Shown one piece after another: positions 24,300-32,997 of a stretch of DNA of 64,000 nucleotides. Numbering within the stretch: position 1 is the stretch's first letter; each line of letters opens with the position of its first letter. The notes under the pieces are model-generated. The model made no database searches, was not told the DNA's origin, and saw only the letters and a program-made list of their open reading frames with translations. A program made the position numbers and the translations under genes. Source of the DNA: Bacteroidales bacterium (GTDB lineage Bacteria > Bacteroidota > Bacteroidia > Bacteroidales > F082); NCBI GenBank assembly GCA_017466405.1, contig JAFTUF010000063.1, positions 95,704 through 159,703 of the forward strand. The letters are read 5' to 3'.

Positions 24300-25473
24300 G
24301 GAAAGAAAACATATAGTATTTCTAGCGCGATGGTATCCGCATCGCTACGACACTATGTTCGGGCTCTTCGTGCAGCGTCACGCCGAAGCAGCCGCCTTGT
24401 TCAATGATATTACGGTTATTTATTGTCAACAGACAACAGACAACGGACAACAGACTTCGTCCACAGACGATCAACCAACCGAACTGACGTATCGCACACG
24501 TCCATTTGAAATCGTAAGAACATTAGAAAACAATGTCGATACGATTCGTGTTTATTATAAGAAACCGAAAAACAAAATCTTATCCTTGCTGCGATTCTAT
24601 CGCGCCAACATGATTGGATTGAAATTATGTAAACAAATAGATTTAATTCACGTTCATGTTTTGACACGATTAGGTGTGATTGCTTGGATACAGAAACTAC
24701 TTCATAAGACACCTTATATTATTACAGAACATTGGTCGAGGTATTTGCCAGGAAACGACTTCGGCGGATTTTTAAGAAAACTCGCCACGAAGATTGTCGT
24801 TCGTAATGCAAAGACCGTCACTGTCGTAACAGAGAATCTCGGCAATGCGATGAAGAGTCATGGATTGAGAAACGACAATTATGTTGTTCTTCCCAATGTC
24901 GTGAATCTCGATATGTTTCATATCAATTGTAGGGACGTATCGCATACGTCCACCAAAATAATTCACATCAGCTGTTTTGAAGACAAGTCGAAAAACATAA
25001 GCGGACTTTTAGAATCGTTGAAGATAATTGACGACAAAGGCATCGACTTTCAATGTACGCTCATCGGCGACGGAATGGACTTCGACCTGATGAAAGCAAA
25101 AGCCGAAGAATTACAATTAATTAATAAGGTATCATTTACAGGATTGTTGGAGGGACAGAAATTAGCCGACGAACTCGCTTCAGGTGATTTCTTAGTATTG
25201 TCGAGCAATTATGAAAATATGCCTGTCGTGATTCTTGAAGCATTAGCCTCGGGATTGCCGGTTGTAAGCACTAATGTCGGCGGCATCAAGGAAATGATTG
25301 ACGAGACGAAAGGAATTTTAGTCGAGCCGAGAGACAAAGAAGCTTTGGCAGAAGCGATAATGAAGATGATAGAGACGCATCAAAATTATGACGCTGAGTT
25401 TTTGAGAAACAGCGTCATTGAGAGATATGGATATGAGAGCGTCGGGAGATTTTTGGATAAAATTTACAATTGA
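24292..25473 (+). CDS. Glycosyltransferase family 4 protein with repeat-derived insertions
   Basis: A 393-residue GT-B enzyme. The N-terminal half has FLARWYPHRYDTMFGLFVQRHAEA and ITEHWSRYLPG. The C-terminal half has the nucleotide-sugar site SSNYENMPVVILEALASGLPVVSTNVGGIKEMI. It probably adds a sugar to a lipid or surface glycan. Two pieces are foreign: residues about 46-56 (QQTTDNGQQTS) are encoded by GACAACA-type heptamers, and residues about 213-220 (NCRDVSHTS) are encoded by the 23-bp palindrome. Both lie in expected loops. The stop codon itself lies in a heptamer array (TTTACAATTGACAAT). Confidence 0.9.
   Translation: MNKERKHIVFLARWYPHRYDTMFGLFVQRHAEAAALFNDITVIYCQQTTDNGQQTSSTDDQPTELTYRTRPFEIVRTLENNVDTIRVYYKKPKNKILSLLRFYRANMIGLKLCKQIDLIHVHVLTRLGVIAWIQKLLHKTPYIITEHWSRYLPGNDFGGFLRKLATKIVVRNAKTVTVVTENLGNAMKSHGLRNDNYVVLPNVVNLDMFHINCRDVSHTSTKIIHISCFEDKSKNISGLLESLKIIDDKGIDFQCTLIGDGMDFDLMKAKAEELQLINKVSFTGLLEGQKLADELASGDFLVLSSNYENMPVVILEALASGLPVVSTNVGGIKEMIDETKGILVEPRDKEALAEAIMKMIETHQNYDAEFLRNSVIERYGYESVGRFLDKIYN
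24425..24452 (+). repeat. In-frame heptamer array inside the glycosyltransferase
   Basis: Units GTCAACA, GACAACA, GACAACG, GACAACA; same family as 13070 and 25805. Confidence 0.9.
24929..24951. repeat. 23-bp palindromic element, copy E, inside a coding sequence
   Basis: Starts GTAGGGACGTATC and ends CATACGTCC. It is identical over 23 bases to the intergenic copy at 48174-48196 and is read in frame within the glycosyltransferase. Confidence 0.92.
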
Positions 25474-25500
25474 CAATTTACAGTTTACAATTGAGAGTTT
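25463..25500. repeat. Heptamer array over the glycosyltransferase stop codon
   Basis: Units TTACAAT, TGACAAT, TTACAGT, TTACAAT, TGAGAGT; the TGA stop (25471-25473) is part of the second unit. Confidence 0.85.
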
Positions 25501-25559
25501 GTAGAGACGCGTCGATCACACCTTCGAAAAATAAAAAAGAATGTGATTGACACGTCTGA
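25501..25559 (-). repeat. Inverted-repeat element, diverged copy C
   Basis: About 59 bases with arms GTAGAGACGCGTCGATCACA and TGTGATTGACACGTCTGA. Compared with copies A and B the two arms have changed together (ATTAC to ATCAC on both sides), as expected for a selected or folded hairpin. Confidence 0.75.
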
Positions 25560-25804
25560 AAGTTTACAATTGTAGGAACGGGGATTGTTAACATTGTACC
25601 ACAGATTTCACAGATTTGCGCAGATTTTTATCATAGCAGCTGCCCAGCGTTAGGGATTGAAGCGGCATCCTTTGCGAGCTTTCGCGAGAGCGGGTGCGGG
25701 GACGGGAATTGGGGGGGCAGGTGCGGGATTTGGGAGCGGGGAAAGATCAGCGAGCAAAGATATAGCGGAAAGCCCGACGGCGTAGCCGGAACGCCCAGAA
25801 AAAA

Positions 25805-25832
25805 GTCAACAGACAACGGACAACAGACAACA
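25805..25832. repeat. GACAACA heptamer array
   Basis: Units GTCAACA, GACAACG, GACAACA, GACAACA, in a gene-free interval. Confidence 0.9.
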
Positions 25833-25905
25833 GACTTTGTACTTGATAATTTAACGTGAGTTCTTGAGGTGTAATAAAAACAAGCTATTTTATATGAAAC
25901 TTATT

Positions 25906-26361
25906 TTAATTCTTTGTCTCAATCTTTAACGCCCTAAATATGTTAAATACCAAATAACAAAAACTTAATACAAAAGTCCAATAGAACAGATGTGTGTAAT
26001 TGGATTGGATTGTGAACGTCAATATTATTAACAGCAAAGAATAAAATATATTTGGAACGATAAATATCTTTCTTAATGTACTTTTATTAACATTTTGATA
26101 TTCTGTCACAACAAATTTTGGCAATTGCGAAAAATCGTCCTTCGATTTAATTTTTTTGCATCTTAACAATATCAATCTTATTACACTTTCCATAACAAGA
26201 TACGACACTCCTGCAATGGCAAACTCTTTAATATTTTTGCCAACATCGATTAATGGAAAAGATAACATAAGCCATCCCAATAAGGTTACTACAAGTAAAA
26301 TCAATAGAACGTTGATAGGAGTAAATTTGATTTGGAGTTTTGATGAAATTAATTCTGTCAT
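25906..26361 (-). CDS. Small membrane protein, unknown function
   Basis: A 151-residue protein with four predicted membrane segments (about 17-38, 48-64, 98-117, 124-143) and a Lys-rich cytoplasmic loop (KKIKSKDDF). I recognise no family. A TAATTTTG promoter box lies 67 bases upstream and the leader contains two small hairpins (AGATCG/CGATCT and CGAG/CTCG), so it appears to be a separately transcribed gene. Confidence 0.65.
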   Translation of the reverse strand: MTELISSKLQIKFTPINVLLILLVVTLLGWLMLSFPLIDVGKNIKEFAIAGVSYLVMESVIRLILLRCKKIKSKDDFSQLPKFVVTEYQNVNKSTLRKIFIVPNIFYSLLLIILTFTIQSNYTHLFYWTFVLSFCYLVFNIFRALKIETKN

Positions 26362-26427
26362 AATTTTATGATTTTATAATTATCGAGTTCGTCTCGAAAC
26401 CGGCAGATCGTTCATCGATCTACGCTG

Positions 26428-26435
26428 CAAAATTA
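26428..26435 (-). promoter_or_regulatory. Promoter -7 box for the small membrane protein
   Basis: TAATTTTG on the minus strand, followed by a leader with two inverted repeats. Confidence 0.6.
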
Positions 26436-26461
26436 TGTAGAATCAATTATTTCGCATTATG

Positions 26462-27955
26462 TTATATTATGTTGCCGTTATGTTTCTGTAAAAACGACTT
26501 CATATCTTCATTGATGTTATTCATCTTTGTTTTTTCAGATACTCTTTTCTTACGACTTACGCAACCTTGATACGACAAGCCTAAGAGCGCTGCCTTATGA
26601 ATTTCCGAAACGCTTAGAAGCGAAAGCACGCAATAATCTATTTCTCCTTTATTCAATTCAGGGAAGGTCTTCTTGAGTTTATCGACAAAGTCTTTAAAAC
26701 AAATATTTATCTCTTTTTCTAAATTCATCATCTCACTTTCCTTGAGACAAATCATGCTGGCACTGACATTAGCAGCGCTTAAATCAGATTCGCTCTCGCA
26801 TTTGTCTTTTATGGAAACGAAAATCTCCGACGTAGTGAAACTGTTCCATCGCTCAGAAAAGTCGTCTTTTTTTTCTGTTTCTCTTTTTTTCTTAATGAAA
26901 ATGACAATGAAAGAATTTACTATTATTATCAATGAAATAATGAGGAAAAAAGAGTTTCCGCCATCTTTCTCGCTTTCGATGTCCTGACTTTCTTTCTCAT
27001 ATTCATACAGAAGATTCTCTGTAGTCGAGGCTCTTCTTTTACATTCTGAAAATATGTCGTTTATGGAATCGTATTTTAAATCGTGATAAACCGATGATAA
27101 TGTATCGCCATTGATGAGATATAAATCAGAGAGCTGCCCGTGAGCCGACATCAGTTTTTTTATATCGTCAGAATCAAGTGCTATTGTTGAATGCCTTATC
27201 GCATCCTTGATATTGCCTTCAATCTGATATAACACAGAAAGATAATTGTTCAAGGAATAAGTCATGGCTATTCTGTTGTCGGGCAGCAAACTTATACCTT
27301 TCATTCTGTTTGGAGACAGACCTTCTAACTTTTCTTTCTGATGAAATGCAGTCGTCAAAGCCATATATAATGCAGAAACCAGAGGTTCTTCTTTCTGCGC
27401 GAAATTCAAGCTTTTCTGCATATAATATTGCAAGGTATCTGGATTCTCATTCTCAGAAAGATAATAACAAATATTACCAATCTTACGATAGTTATGAACT
27501 ATATTGTTTGAATCGGAAGAGTTAAGACAATAGTCCAACGACATAAAATACAAGTCTTTAGATAAGGTGTAATTCTCACAGTCATAGAAGACATCAGCTA
27601 TGTTTCTATAAACTACACCTTTTATATTATAGTTATCTTCTATCTTGTCGGAAAATTTCAACGCATTGATATAACATTTTATCGCTTCATCAAAATGACA
27701 TTTGGTGTAATGACAATATCCTAAGATGTTATAAGACTCAGATAAAAGATAATAATTATTAACATTTGCTTTACAGTCGCTGACTGAATCAATAAAATCA
27801 TTGACAGAGATTATCAAATCATCATCAGCTACTTCATTGTTCGAGAAATAAACGTCAAAATCCCTAAATAACGTAATGTTACTTAAGGATTTTTCAGCTT
27901 TATTATTACAAGAAATCAGAGTTAGAAAGATTAAAAAGAATAACAAACGTCTCAT
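26462..27955 (-). CDS. TPR lipoprotein/membrane regulator with C-terminal helix-turn-helix
   Basis: A 497-residue protein. I start at the Met giving a lipobox-like signal (MRRLLFFLIFLTLISCNN). Residues about 40-330 form TPR-like helical repeats (YNILGYCHYTKCHFDEAIKCYINALKFSD is typical). A single membrane helix lies near 338-355 (FFLIISLIIIVNSFIVIFI). The cytoplasmic C-terminus (about 430-497) is a LuxR-like DNA-binding region: FPELNKGEIDYCVLSLLSVSEIHKAALLGLSYQGCVSRKKRV. Such one-protein signal transducers are common in Bacteroidota. Signal and targets are unknown. Confidence 0.8.
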   Translation of the reverse strand: MRRLLFFLIFLTLISCNNKAEKSLSNITLFRDFDVYFSNNEVADDDLIISVNDFIDSVSDCKANVNNYYLLSESYNILGYCHYTKCHFDEAIKCYINALKFSDKIEDNYNIKGVVYRNIADVFYDCENYTLSKDLYFMSLDYCLNSSDSNNIVHNYRKIGNICYYLSENENPDTLQYYMQKSLNFAQKEEPLVSALYMALTTAFHQKEKLEGLSPNRMKGISLLPDNRIAMTYSLNNYLSVLYQIEGNIKDAIRHSTIALDSDDIKKLMSAHGQLSDLYLINGDTLSSVYHDLKYDSINDIFSECKRRASTTENLLYEYEKESQDIESEKDGGNSFFLIISLIIIVNSFIVIFIKKKRETEKKDDFSERWNSFTTSEIFVSIKDKCESESDLSAANVSASMICLKESEMMNLEKEINICFKDFVDKLKKTFPELNKGEIDYCVLSLLSVSEIHKAALLGLSYQGCVSRKKRVSEKTKMNNINEDMKSFLQKHNGNII

Positions 27956-28007
27956 ATCATTTACCTTTCCTTTTAATCTTTCATATTTCATCTTTTATTT
28001 TTAATCG

Positions 28008-28064
28008 TGAGACGCAGCAATTACAGATTGTTTATTTTTATAGGTGTAATTGATACGTCTCTAC
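28008..28064 (+). repeat. 57-bp inverted-repeat element, copy B
   Basis: Reads TGAGACGCAGCAATTAC ... GTAATTGATACGTCTCTAC on the plus strand; opposite orientation to copy A. It ends 6 bases from the lpxC stop codon. Confidence 0.88.
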
Positions 28065-28070
28065 AAGTTT

Positions 28071-28982
28071 TTATTCGAGGTTTTCGATAATCATTTTCAC
28101 GAACTCGGTATTAGCGAGATGACCAGGTTTGAAAGCCTTCACGTGACCGAGTATTGGTTTTCCGAGTAACGCCATATCACCGATAAGGTCGAGGAGTTTA
28201 TGGCGAGCAGGCTCGTTCTCGAAATGTAAAGTAGTGTTATTCAAGATACCGCCTTGATGAATACCGACAGACTCCATATTGAAGAGTTTTGCCACACGCT
28301 GAAGCTCGCCAGCAGGGACTACATCTTCAACAAATACGATAGCTGTGGAAAGGTCGCCGCCTTTGATGAGATTATGTTTCAACAACATCTCGAGTTCTTG
28401 GAAGAACACGAAGGTACGGCAAGGCGCTATTTCCTTTTCAAAGTCAGCCATACTTCTGAGAGTCGCCGATTGAGGTTTGAGAACCTGCGAGTTATAATCC
28501 ACGCTTACTTCCATTCTGAAGTCGTCGGCTGGTTTGATACTAATCTCGCAACCGATTTTAGGATGGAAATAAGTCACTGCTTTTTTCAGGCGGAGATATT
28601 CTCTCTCAGCGTCTTGTTCCACTATGCCCGCTGATTTAAGAGCTTCTAACATATAACGAGCGCTGCCGTCTTGGATTGGAGGCTCTTCGCAGTTGATGTC
28701 AATCAATACGTTATCGACACCAGCGCCTCTTAAGGAAGCGAGTATATGTTCCACTGTATAAACTCTTATACCATTTTGAGCTATTGTAGTTCCGCGAGAA
28801 GTGTCAACCACATTTTCCACTCTTGCCTCGACGATAGGTTGTCCTTCTACGTCTATTCTTCTGAACTTGATTCCGTGATTAGCTTCGGCAGGATGGAATG
28901 TCAATGTTCCTCTCTGACCTGTATGTAAACCCGTGCCGCTGAGGCTGACGGATTGTTTTATAGTTTTCTGTCTTTCTATCAT
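28071..28982 (-). CDS. lpxC: UDP-3-O-acyl-N-acetylglucosamine deacetylase, not fused to FabZ
   Basis: A 303-residue zinc enzyme catalysing the committed step of lipid A synthesis. Motifs: [43 protein letters not shown] (zinc His and catalytic Glu region), [49 protein letters not shown] (zinc His/Asp). In many Bacteroidota LpxC is fused to the dehydratase FabZ (about 460 residues); here the protein ends at the LpxC domain, and a mobile-looking inverted repeat begins 6 bases later. The start overlaps the lpxD stop by 4 bases. Confidence 0.96.
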   Translation of the reverse strand: MIERQKTIKQSVSLSGTGLHTGQRGTLTFHPAEANHGIKFRRIDVEGQPIVEARVENVVDTSRGTTIAQNGIRVYTVEHILASLRGAGVDNVLIDINCEEPPIQDGSARYMLEALKSAGIVEQDAEREYLRLKKAVTYFHPKIGCEISIKPADDFRMEVSVDYNSQVLKPQSATLRSMADFEKEIAPCRTFVFFQELEMLLKHNLIKGGDLSTAIVFVEDVVPAGELQRVAKLFNMESVGIHQGGILNNTTLHFENEPARHKLLDLIGDMALLGKPILGHVKAFKPGHLANTEFVKMIIENLE

Positions 28983-30013
28983 TGTTGTTTTTCTTTTAGT
29001 TGTTTTTCAAGAGCTTCGACACGTTTCACAAGTTTATCCAAGTTCTTGATATGTACTGAAGACTTCAGGTAATCTTTAATATTAAATGCAGGAGAACCCA
29101 TCAGTTCTTCGCCGTTTCTCTTCACATTACCCAATATTCCAGATTGAGCGCCTATCTTTGTTCCGTCGGCGATATGGATATGACCTACAAAACCCACCTG
29201 ACCTGCTATCACGCAGTTGGAACCTATCTTAGTAGAACCGCTGACACCTGTCTGAGCAGCGATGGCAGTGTTCTTGCCGAGTTCCACATTATGAGCGATT
29301 TGGATGAGATTATCGAGTTTCACACCGTCGTTGATTCGTGTCGAGCCCATTGTCGCGCAGTCGATACAAGTGTTAGCTCCGATTTCCACGTTATTGCCGA
29401 GAACCACATTACCAATCTGAGGAATCTTCTTGTAAGATCCGTCTTCTTGAGGAGCGAAACCGAAGCCGTCGGCACCTATCACGCAGCCGGAATGTAAGAT
29501 ACATGATTGTCCCACCACGCTCTGAGCATAAAGTTTCGCGCCAGCGTAAATGACGGTATCGTCACCGATAACAACGTCGTCGCCAATATAAACCTGAGGA
29601 TAAATCTTGACACGATTGCCTATCTTAGCTCTTTCGCCTATGAAAGCGAACTCACCGATATAGACGTCATCGCCGTAAGTAGCGTCTTTAGAGATGAACG
29701 ACAAAGAAGAGACGCCCGACTTCGACTGCATGAATTGTTGGTAGAGACCGAGCAGCTGAGCGAAAGCGTCGTAAGCGTTAGGCACTCTGATGAGTGTAGC
29801 AGATACTTTGTCTTGAAGTTCGAAGTCGTTGTTGATTAAGACTATCGAAGATTGTGTCGTATATAAATATTGGGAATATTTTGGGTTAGCGAGGAAGCTC
29901 AACATACCAGGAGCGCCCTCTTCTATCTTTGCCACGTTATAGACTTTTACATCCGGATTGCCTTCTATTGTTCCTGATAAAAACGTAGCGATTTGTGTTG
30001 CAGTAAATTCCAT
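28979..30013 (-). CDS. lpxD: UDP-3-O-(3-hydroxyacyl)glucosamine N-acyltransferase
   Basis: A 344-residue left-handed beta-helix acyltransferase of lipid A synthesis. The N-terminal uridine-binding domain ([14 protein letters not shown] ... [24 protein letters not shown]) is followed by hexapeptide repeats from about residue 105 to 300 ([63 protein letters not shown]) containing the catalytic His in IAHNV. A C-terminal coiled helix ends EKQLKEKQQ. The second of two ATGs was chosen to match family starts. Middle gene of a three-gene minus-strand run. Confidence 0.96.
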   Translation of the reverse strand: MEFTATQIATFLSGTIEGNPDVKVYNVAKIEEGAPGMLSFLANPKYSQYLYTTQSSIVLINNDFELQDKVSATLIRVPNAYDAFAQLLGLYQQFMQSKSGVSSLSFISKDATYGDDVYIGEFAFIGERAKIGNRVKIYPQVYIGDDVVIGDDTVIYAGAKLYAQSVVGQSCILHSGCVIGADGFGFAPQEDGSYKKIPQIGNVVLGNNVEIGANTCIDCATMGSTRINDGVKLDNLIQIAHNVELGKNTAIAAQTGVSGSTKIGSNCVIAGQVGFVGHIHIADGTKIGAQSGILGNVKRNGEELMGSPAFNIKDYLKSSVHIKNLDKLVKRVEALEKQLKEKQQ

Positions 30014-30022
30014 AATCATTTT

Positions 30023-30532
30023 TTATAAGGCATTAAACTCCTGCTTGATGCTTATCACAGCCTTCTCAACCATAGGGTTGTTGAAAGAAGCCAGTTTCTG
30101 AGCTATCATCGCGATGTCAGCATCAGGGTTGTCGTTGAAGACGGCGTTGATGTTTTGCAGCACCTCTTCTTTTGCCAAGACGACGAGACTCCAAGTATTT
30201 TCCGAGACATAGAGACGTTGAGCAAGATTATGTTCAAATTCGTCTTCCACATTTTGGAGCAGCGAGAACTGAAAATCGTTTCTCGATATTGCCGGGTTGA
30301 AAATACGTTTCACCAACACTGGAAACTGTATGCGTTCGATGTAAAGCAGCAAGCGTTCGTATGCCTGAATCTTAAGCGGGATTAATAATTTTGAAGAGAC
30401 GACGGACAACTCATTATCGTTAGAGTTATTGTTTTTAGGATCTGACTGTTTTCTGTCTCTAACATGTTGAATAAAGAGAGACAAGGCCATCATTACTAAC
30501 AATAAAATCAGTGCGATATTGATAAAATCCAT
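30023..30532 (-). CDS. Membrane-anchored protein of a conserved Bacteroidota family, unknown function
   Basis: A 169-residue protein: one N-terminal membrane helix (IALILLLVMMALSLFI), a polar Asn-rich linker, then a helical domain (LKIQAYERLLLYIERIQFPVLVKRI; VEDEFEHNLAQRLYVSENTWSLVVLAKEEVLQNINAVF). I recognise it as an uncharacterised family (DUF7935-like) but know no function. It leads the lpxD-lpxC run with a clear promoter. Confidence 0.75.
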   Translation of the reverse strand: MDFINIALILLLVMMALSLFIQHVRDRKQSDPKNNNSNDNELSVVSSKLLIPLKIQAYERLLLYIERIQFPVLVKRIFNPAISRNDFQFSLLQNVEDEFEHNLAQRLYVSENTWSLVVLAKEEVLQNINAVFNDNPDADIAMIAQKLASFNNPMVEKAVISIKQEFNAL

Positions 30533-30548
30533 CTTTAAAAATTTTTCG

Positions 30549-30556
30549 CAAAGTTA
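30549..30556 (-). promoter_or_regulatory. Promoter -7 box for the lpxD-lpxC run
   Basis: TAACTTTG on the minus strand, 17 bases before the first gene; divergent from the aminotransferase promoter. Confidence 0.65.
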
Positions 30557-30613
30557 ATCAAAAACATTTTAATAAATTATAAAATAAATGTGTTTTTTAT
30601 CGCAAAAAATAGT

Positions 30614-30621
30614 TACTTTTG
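30614..30621 (+). promoter_or_regulatory. Promoter -7 box for the aminotransferase
   Basis: TACTTTTG, 52 bases upstream of the ATG, with TTG-like sequence about 20 bases before it. Confidence 0.65.
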
Positions 30622-30672
30622 TGACATTGAAATTAATTCGTTTTTAACATAAATTTTAAAAATTCAGATTAG

Positions 30673-31881
30673 ATGGAAAACATAGTTTTATCACAGAGAG
30701 TCAACAACATGGCAGAATCAGCCACTTTAAAGATGACTCAATTAAGCCGTGAATTAAAAGCTCAAGGTATCGACGTTATTTCTTTAAGTATTGGCGAACC
30801 TGACTTCAACACACCAGTCGCTGCAAAACAAGCTGGTATCGATGCTATCAACAACAACGACACACACTATCCTCCAGTACCAGGAACACCAGCATTGCGC
30901 AAAGCCATCGCTGAAAAATTAAAACGCGACAACGGCCTCGACTATACAGACGCTGACATCATCGTTTCTAACGGTGCAAAGCAAGCCATCACAAATGTTT
31001 TCATGGCTATCGTCGATAAAGGTGACGAAGTCATCATCCCTGCTCCATTCTGGGTATCATATCCTGAAATGGTGAAATTAGCTGACGGTACTCCTGTATT
31101 CATCAACACAACAGCTGAACAAAACTTCAAAATCACTGCTGAACAATTAGAAGCAGCTATCACTCCTAACACAAAAGCTTTCATCTTCAGCACACCATGT
31201 AACCCTTCAGGTTCTGTATATACAAAAGCTGAATTAGCTTCATTAGTAGAAGTATTCAAAAAACACCCAAGAATCATCGTTTTATCAGACGAAATTTATG
31301 AATTCATCCAATACGAACAAAAACACGAAAGTATGGGTCAATTCACAGAATTGAAAGACAGACTAGTCATTATCAACGGTGTTGCTAAAGGTTATGCTAT
31401 GACAGGTTGGCGTATAGGTTACATCGCAGCTCCTAAAGCTATCGTTTCTGCATGTAACAAAATCCAAGGCCAATACACATCAGGTATCTGTACAATCGCT
31501 CAAGCAGCTTCTTTGGAAGCAGTCAAGATGTCTCCAGAAAACTCAGAAGAAATCCAAACTATGCTCAAGGCTTTCAGAAACCGCCGCGACATGTTCTACG
31601 ATCTCTTATGCGAAATCCCAGGCATCAAATTGAGCAAGCCAGCTGGCGCTTTCTATATGTTCCCAGAAATCAAGTCATACTTCGGCAAGACTGACGGCGA
31701 AACAACAATCAACAACAGCGACGACCTCTGCTTGTACTTATTGAACAAAGCTCACGTTGCTTGCGTTGCAGGTACAGCTTTCGGTAACGGCGAATGTATC
31801 CGCCTCTCTTACGCTACATCAGAAGACAAACTTCGTGAAGCAGCAGCAAGAATCAAAGAAGCATTAAGCAAATTGAAATAA
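30673..31881 (+). CDS. aspC: Class I PLP-dependent aminotransferase (aspartate aminotransferase type)
   Basis: A 402-residue cytoplasmic aminotransferase of fold type I, subgroup I-gamma. Motifs: LSIGEPDFNTP, HYPPVPGTPALRKAIA, VSNGAKQAITNVFMAI, PFWVSYPEMV, STPCNPSGSVYTKAEL, LSDEIYEFIQY and the PLP Lys (about 239) in INGVAKGYAMTGWRIGYIAAP. The residue before this Lys is Ala where Ser is usual. It probably transfers the amino group of aspartate to 2-oxoglutarate; the exact substrate cannot be read from sequence. Own promoter and terminator. Confidence 0.93.
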   Translation: MENIVLSQRVNNMAESATLKMTQLSRELKAQGIDVISLSIGEPDFNTPVAAKQAGIDAINNNDTHYPPVPGTPALRKAIAEKLKRDNGLDYTDADIIVSNGAKQAITNVFMAIVDKGDEVIIPAPFWVSYPEMVKLADGTPVFINTTAEQNFKITAEQLEAAITPNTKAFIFSTPCNPSGSVYTKAELASLVEVFKKHPRIIVLSDEIYEFIQYEQKHESMGQFTELKDRLVIINGVAKGYAMTGWRIGYIAAPKAIVSACNKIQGQYTSGICTIAQAASLEAVKMSPENSEEIQTMLKAFRNRRDMFYDLLCEIPGIKLSKPAGAFYMFPEIKSYFGKTDGETTINNSDDLCLYLLNKAHVACVAGTAFGNGECIRLSYATSEDKLREAAARIKEALSKLK

Positions 31882-31897
31882 TTTTTGAACAAATATA

Positions 31898-31930
31898 AGA
31901 GACGTGTTTTTTATAAGCACGTCTCTTCTC
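31898..31930 (+). terminator. Intrinsic terminator after the aminotransferase
   Basis: AGAGACGTG and CACGTCTCT form a 9-bp stem; a short pyrimidine-rich tail follows. Confidence 0.7.
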
Positions 31931-31946
31931 ATTAATACATCCGACA

Positions 31947-32948
31947 TTGGCAACAAAAGAAAACATAAACGAGCTGTTCGATTCTTTCAACAAACAAAGA
32001 ATCATGGTGATAGGTGACGTCATGCTCGACATCTACACAAAGGGCAAAGTGGAGAGAATATCACCTGAAGCGCCGGTGCCTATCGTTTCCGTCACCGAAA
32101 GTTTCTCTCGTCTCGGCGGCGCTGCCAATGTAGCACAGAACCTTAAAGCCTTAGGCGCAGAACCAATTTTATGCTCCGTCATCGGCAAAGATGAAAAATC
32201 GAACGACTTGCTCCGACTGATGCAAGAACAAGGAATGACGGTATCAGGCATTGTGAGAAGCGACGAAAGAATAACGACGCGCAAAGAACGTATCATGAGC
32301 AGCAACGCTCAGATGCTTCGTGTCGATACTGAAGACACCTTCGACCTCAGCGAGAAAGAACATTCCGCATTGATGAGAGCTATTATGGAAATTATCGAAA
32401 ATGATGAGATAGGCGGAATAATTTTGCAAGATTACAACAAAGGCGTCTTAACCGAAAACCTTATCAAAGAAGTAATAGAAATAGCCAAGACAAAAGGCAT
32501 CGTTGTCGGCGTCGATCCTAAGAAAAAGAATTTCTTAGCATATAGAGATGTCACCTTCTTCAAGCCAAACCTCAAAGAACTGAGAGAAGGCATTGGAATG
32601 AACTCCAAGGAAGAAAGTATCGATGACATTTTGAGAGCTGTAGATACACTACATGAAAAATTGAATTGTAGATTTCTGATGACAACGCTGTCTGAACGCG
32701 GCGTTTTGATAAAAGATTATGAGACCGAAACATATCACCATCTTCCTGCGCATCTGAGAAAGATAGCCGACGTCTCGGGAGCCGGCGACACCGTCTTAAG
32801 CGTAGCAATCTTATGCTTGGTATGTCGGCAAGACGCACGTACAATAGCCTCATTATCCAACCTTGCCGGAGGATTAGTTTGCGAAGAACTCGGCGTTGTA
32901 CCTATTAATAAAGAGCGTCTGTTAGAAGAATGTAAAAAAATTATTTAA
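31947..32948 (+). CDS. hldA: D-glycero-beta-D-manno-heptose-7-phosphate kinase (RfaE domain I)
   Basis: A 333-residue PfkB-family sugar kinase. It appears to start with TTG; the next in-frame ATG would cut into the first strand (RIMVIGDVMLDIY). Family features: YTKGKVERISPEAPVPIVSV, RLGGAANVAQNLKALG, QDYNKGVLTENLI, VDPKKKNFLAYRDVTFFKPN and the catalytic DVSGAGDTVLSVAI. RfaE kinases make ADP-heptose precursor for LPS core; other PfkB substrates are possible. The nucleotidyltransferase domain of bifunctional HldE is absent. Confidence 0.86.
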   Translation: MATKENINELFDSFNKQRIMVIGDVMLDIYTKGKVERISPEAPVPIVSVTESFSRLGGAANVAQNLKALGAEPILCSVIGKDEKSNDLLRLMQEQGMTVSGIVRSDERITTRKERIMSSNAQMLRVDTEDTFDLSEKEHSALMRAIMEIIENDEIGGIILQDYNKGVLTENLIKEVIEIAKTKGIVVGVDPKKKNFLAYRDVTFFKPNLKELREGIGMNSKEESIDDILRAVDTLHEKLNCRFLMTTLSERGVLIKDYETETYHHLPAHLRKIADVSGAGDTVLSVAILCLVCRQDARTIASLSNLAGGLVCEELGVVPINKERLLEECKKII

Positions 32949-32997
32949 CAACAAACATACATCAATAATAAAAGACAATCTATTTCGTTTTGGGATT

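Larger units (their letters stand above)
25474..25905. other. Gene-free repeat-rich interval, including a GC-rich conserved-looking block
   Basis: No gene is seen. In order it holds the element C (25501-25559); three CACAGATTT/GCGCAGATTT words (25600-25627); a GC-rich block (about 25645-25797); and a GACAACA heptamer array (25805-25832). On the minus strand the GC-rich block runs from GGCGTTCCGG and GGGCTTTCCGCTATATC to GGATGCCGCTTCAATCCC and AACGCTGGGC. From memory this ordered set of words recurs between genes in other Bacteroidota, especially Flavobacteriia; I could not check that. Confidence 0.7.
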
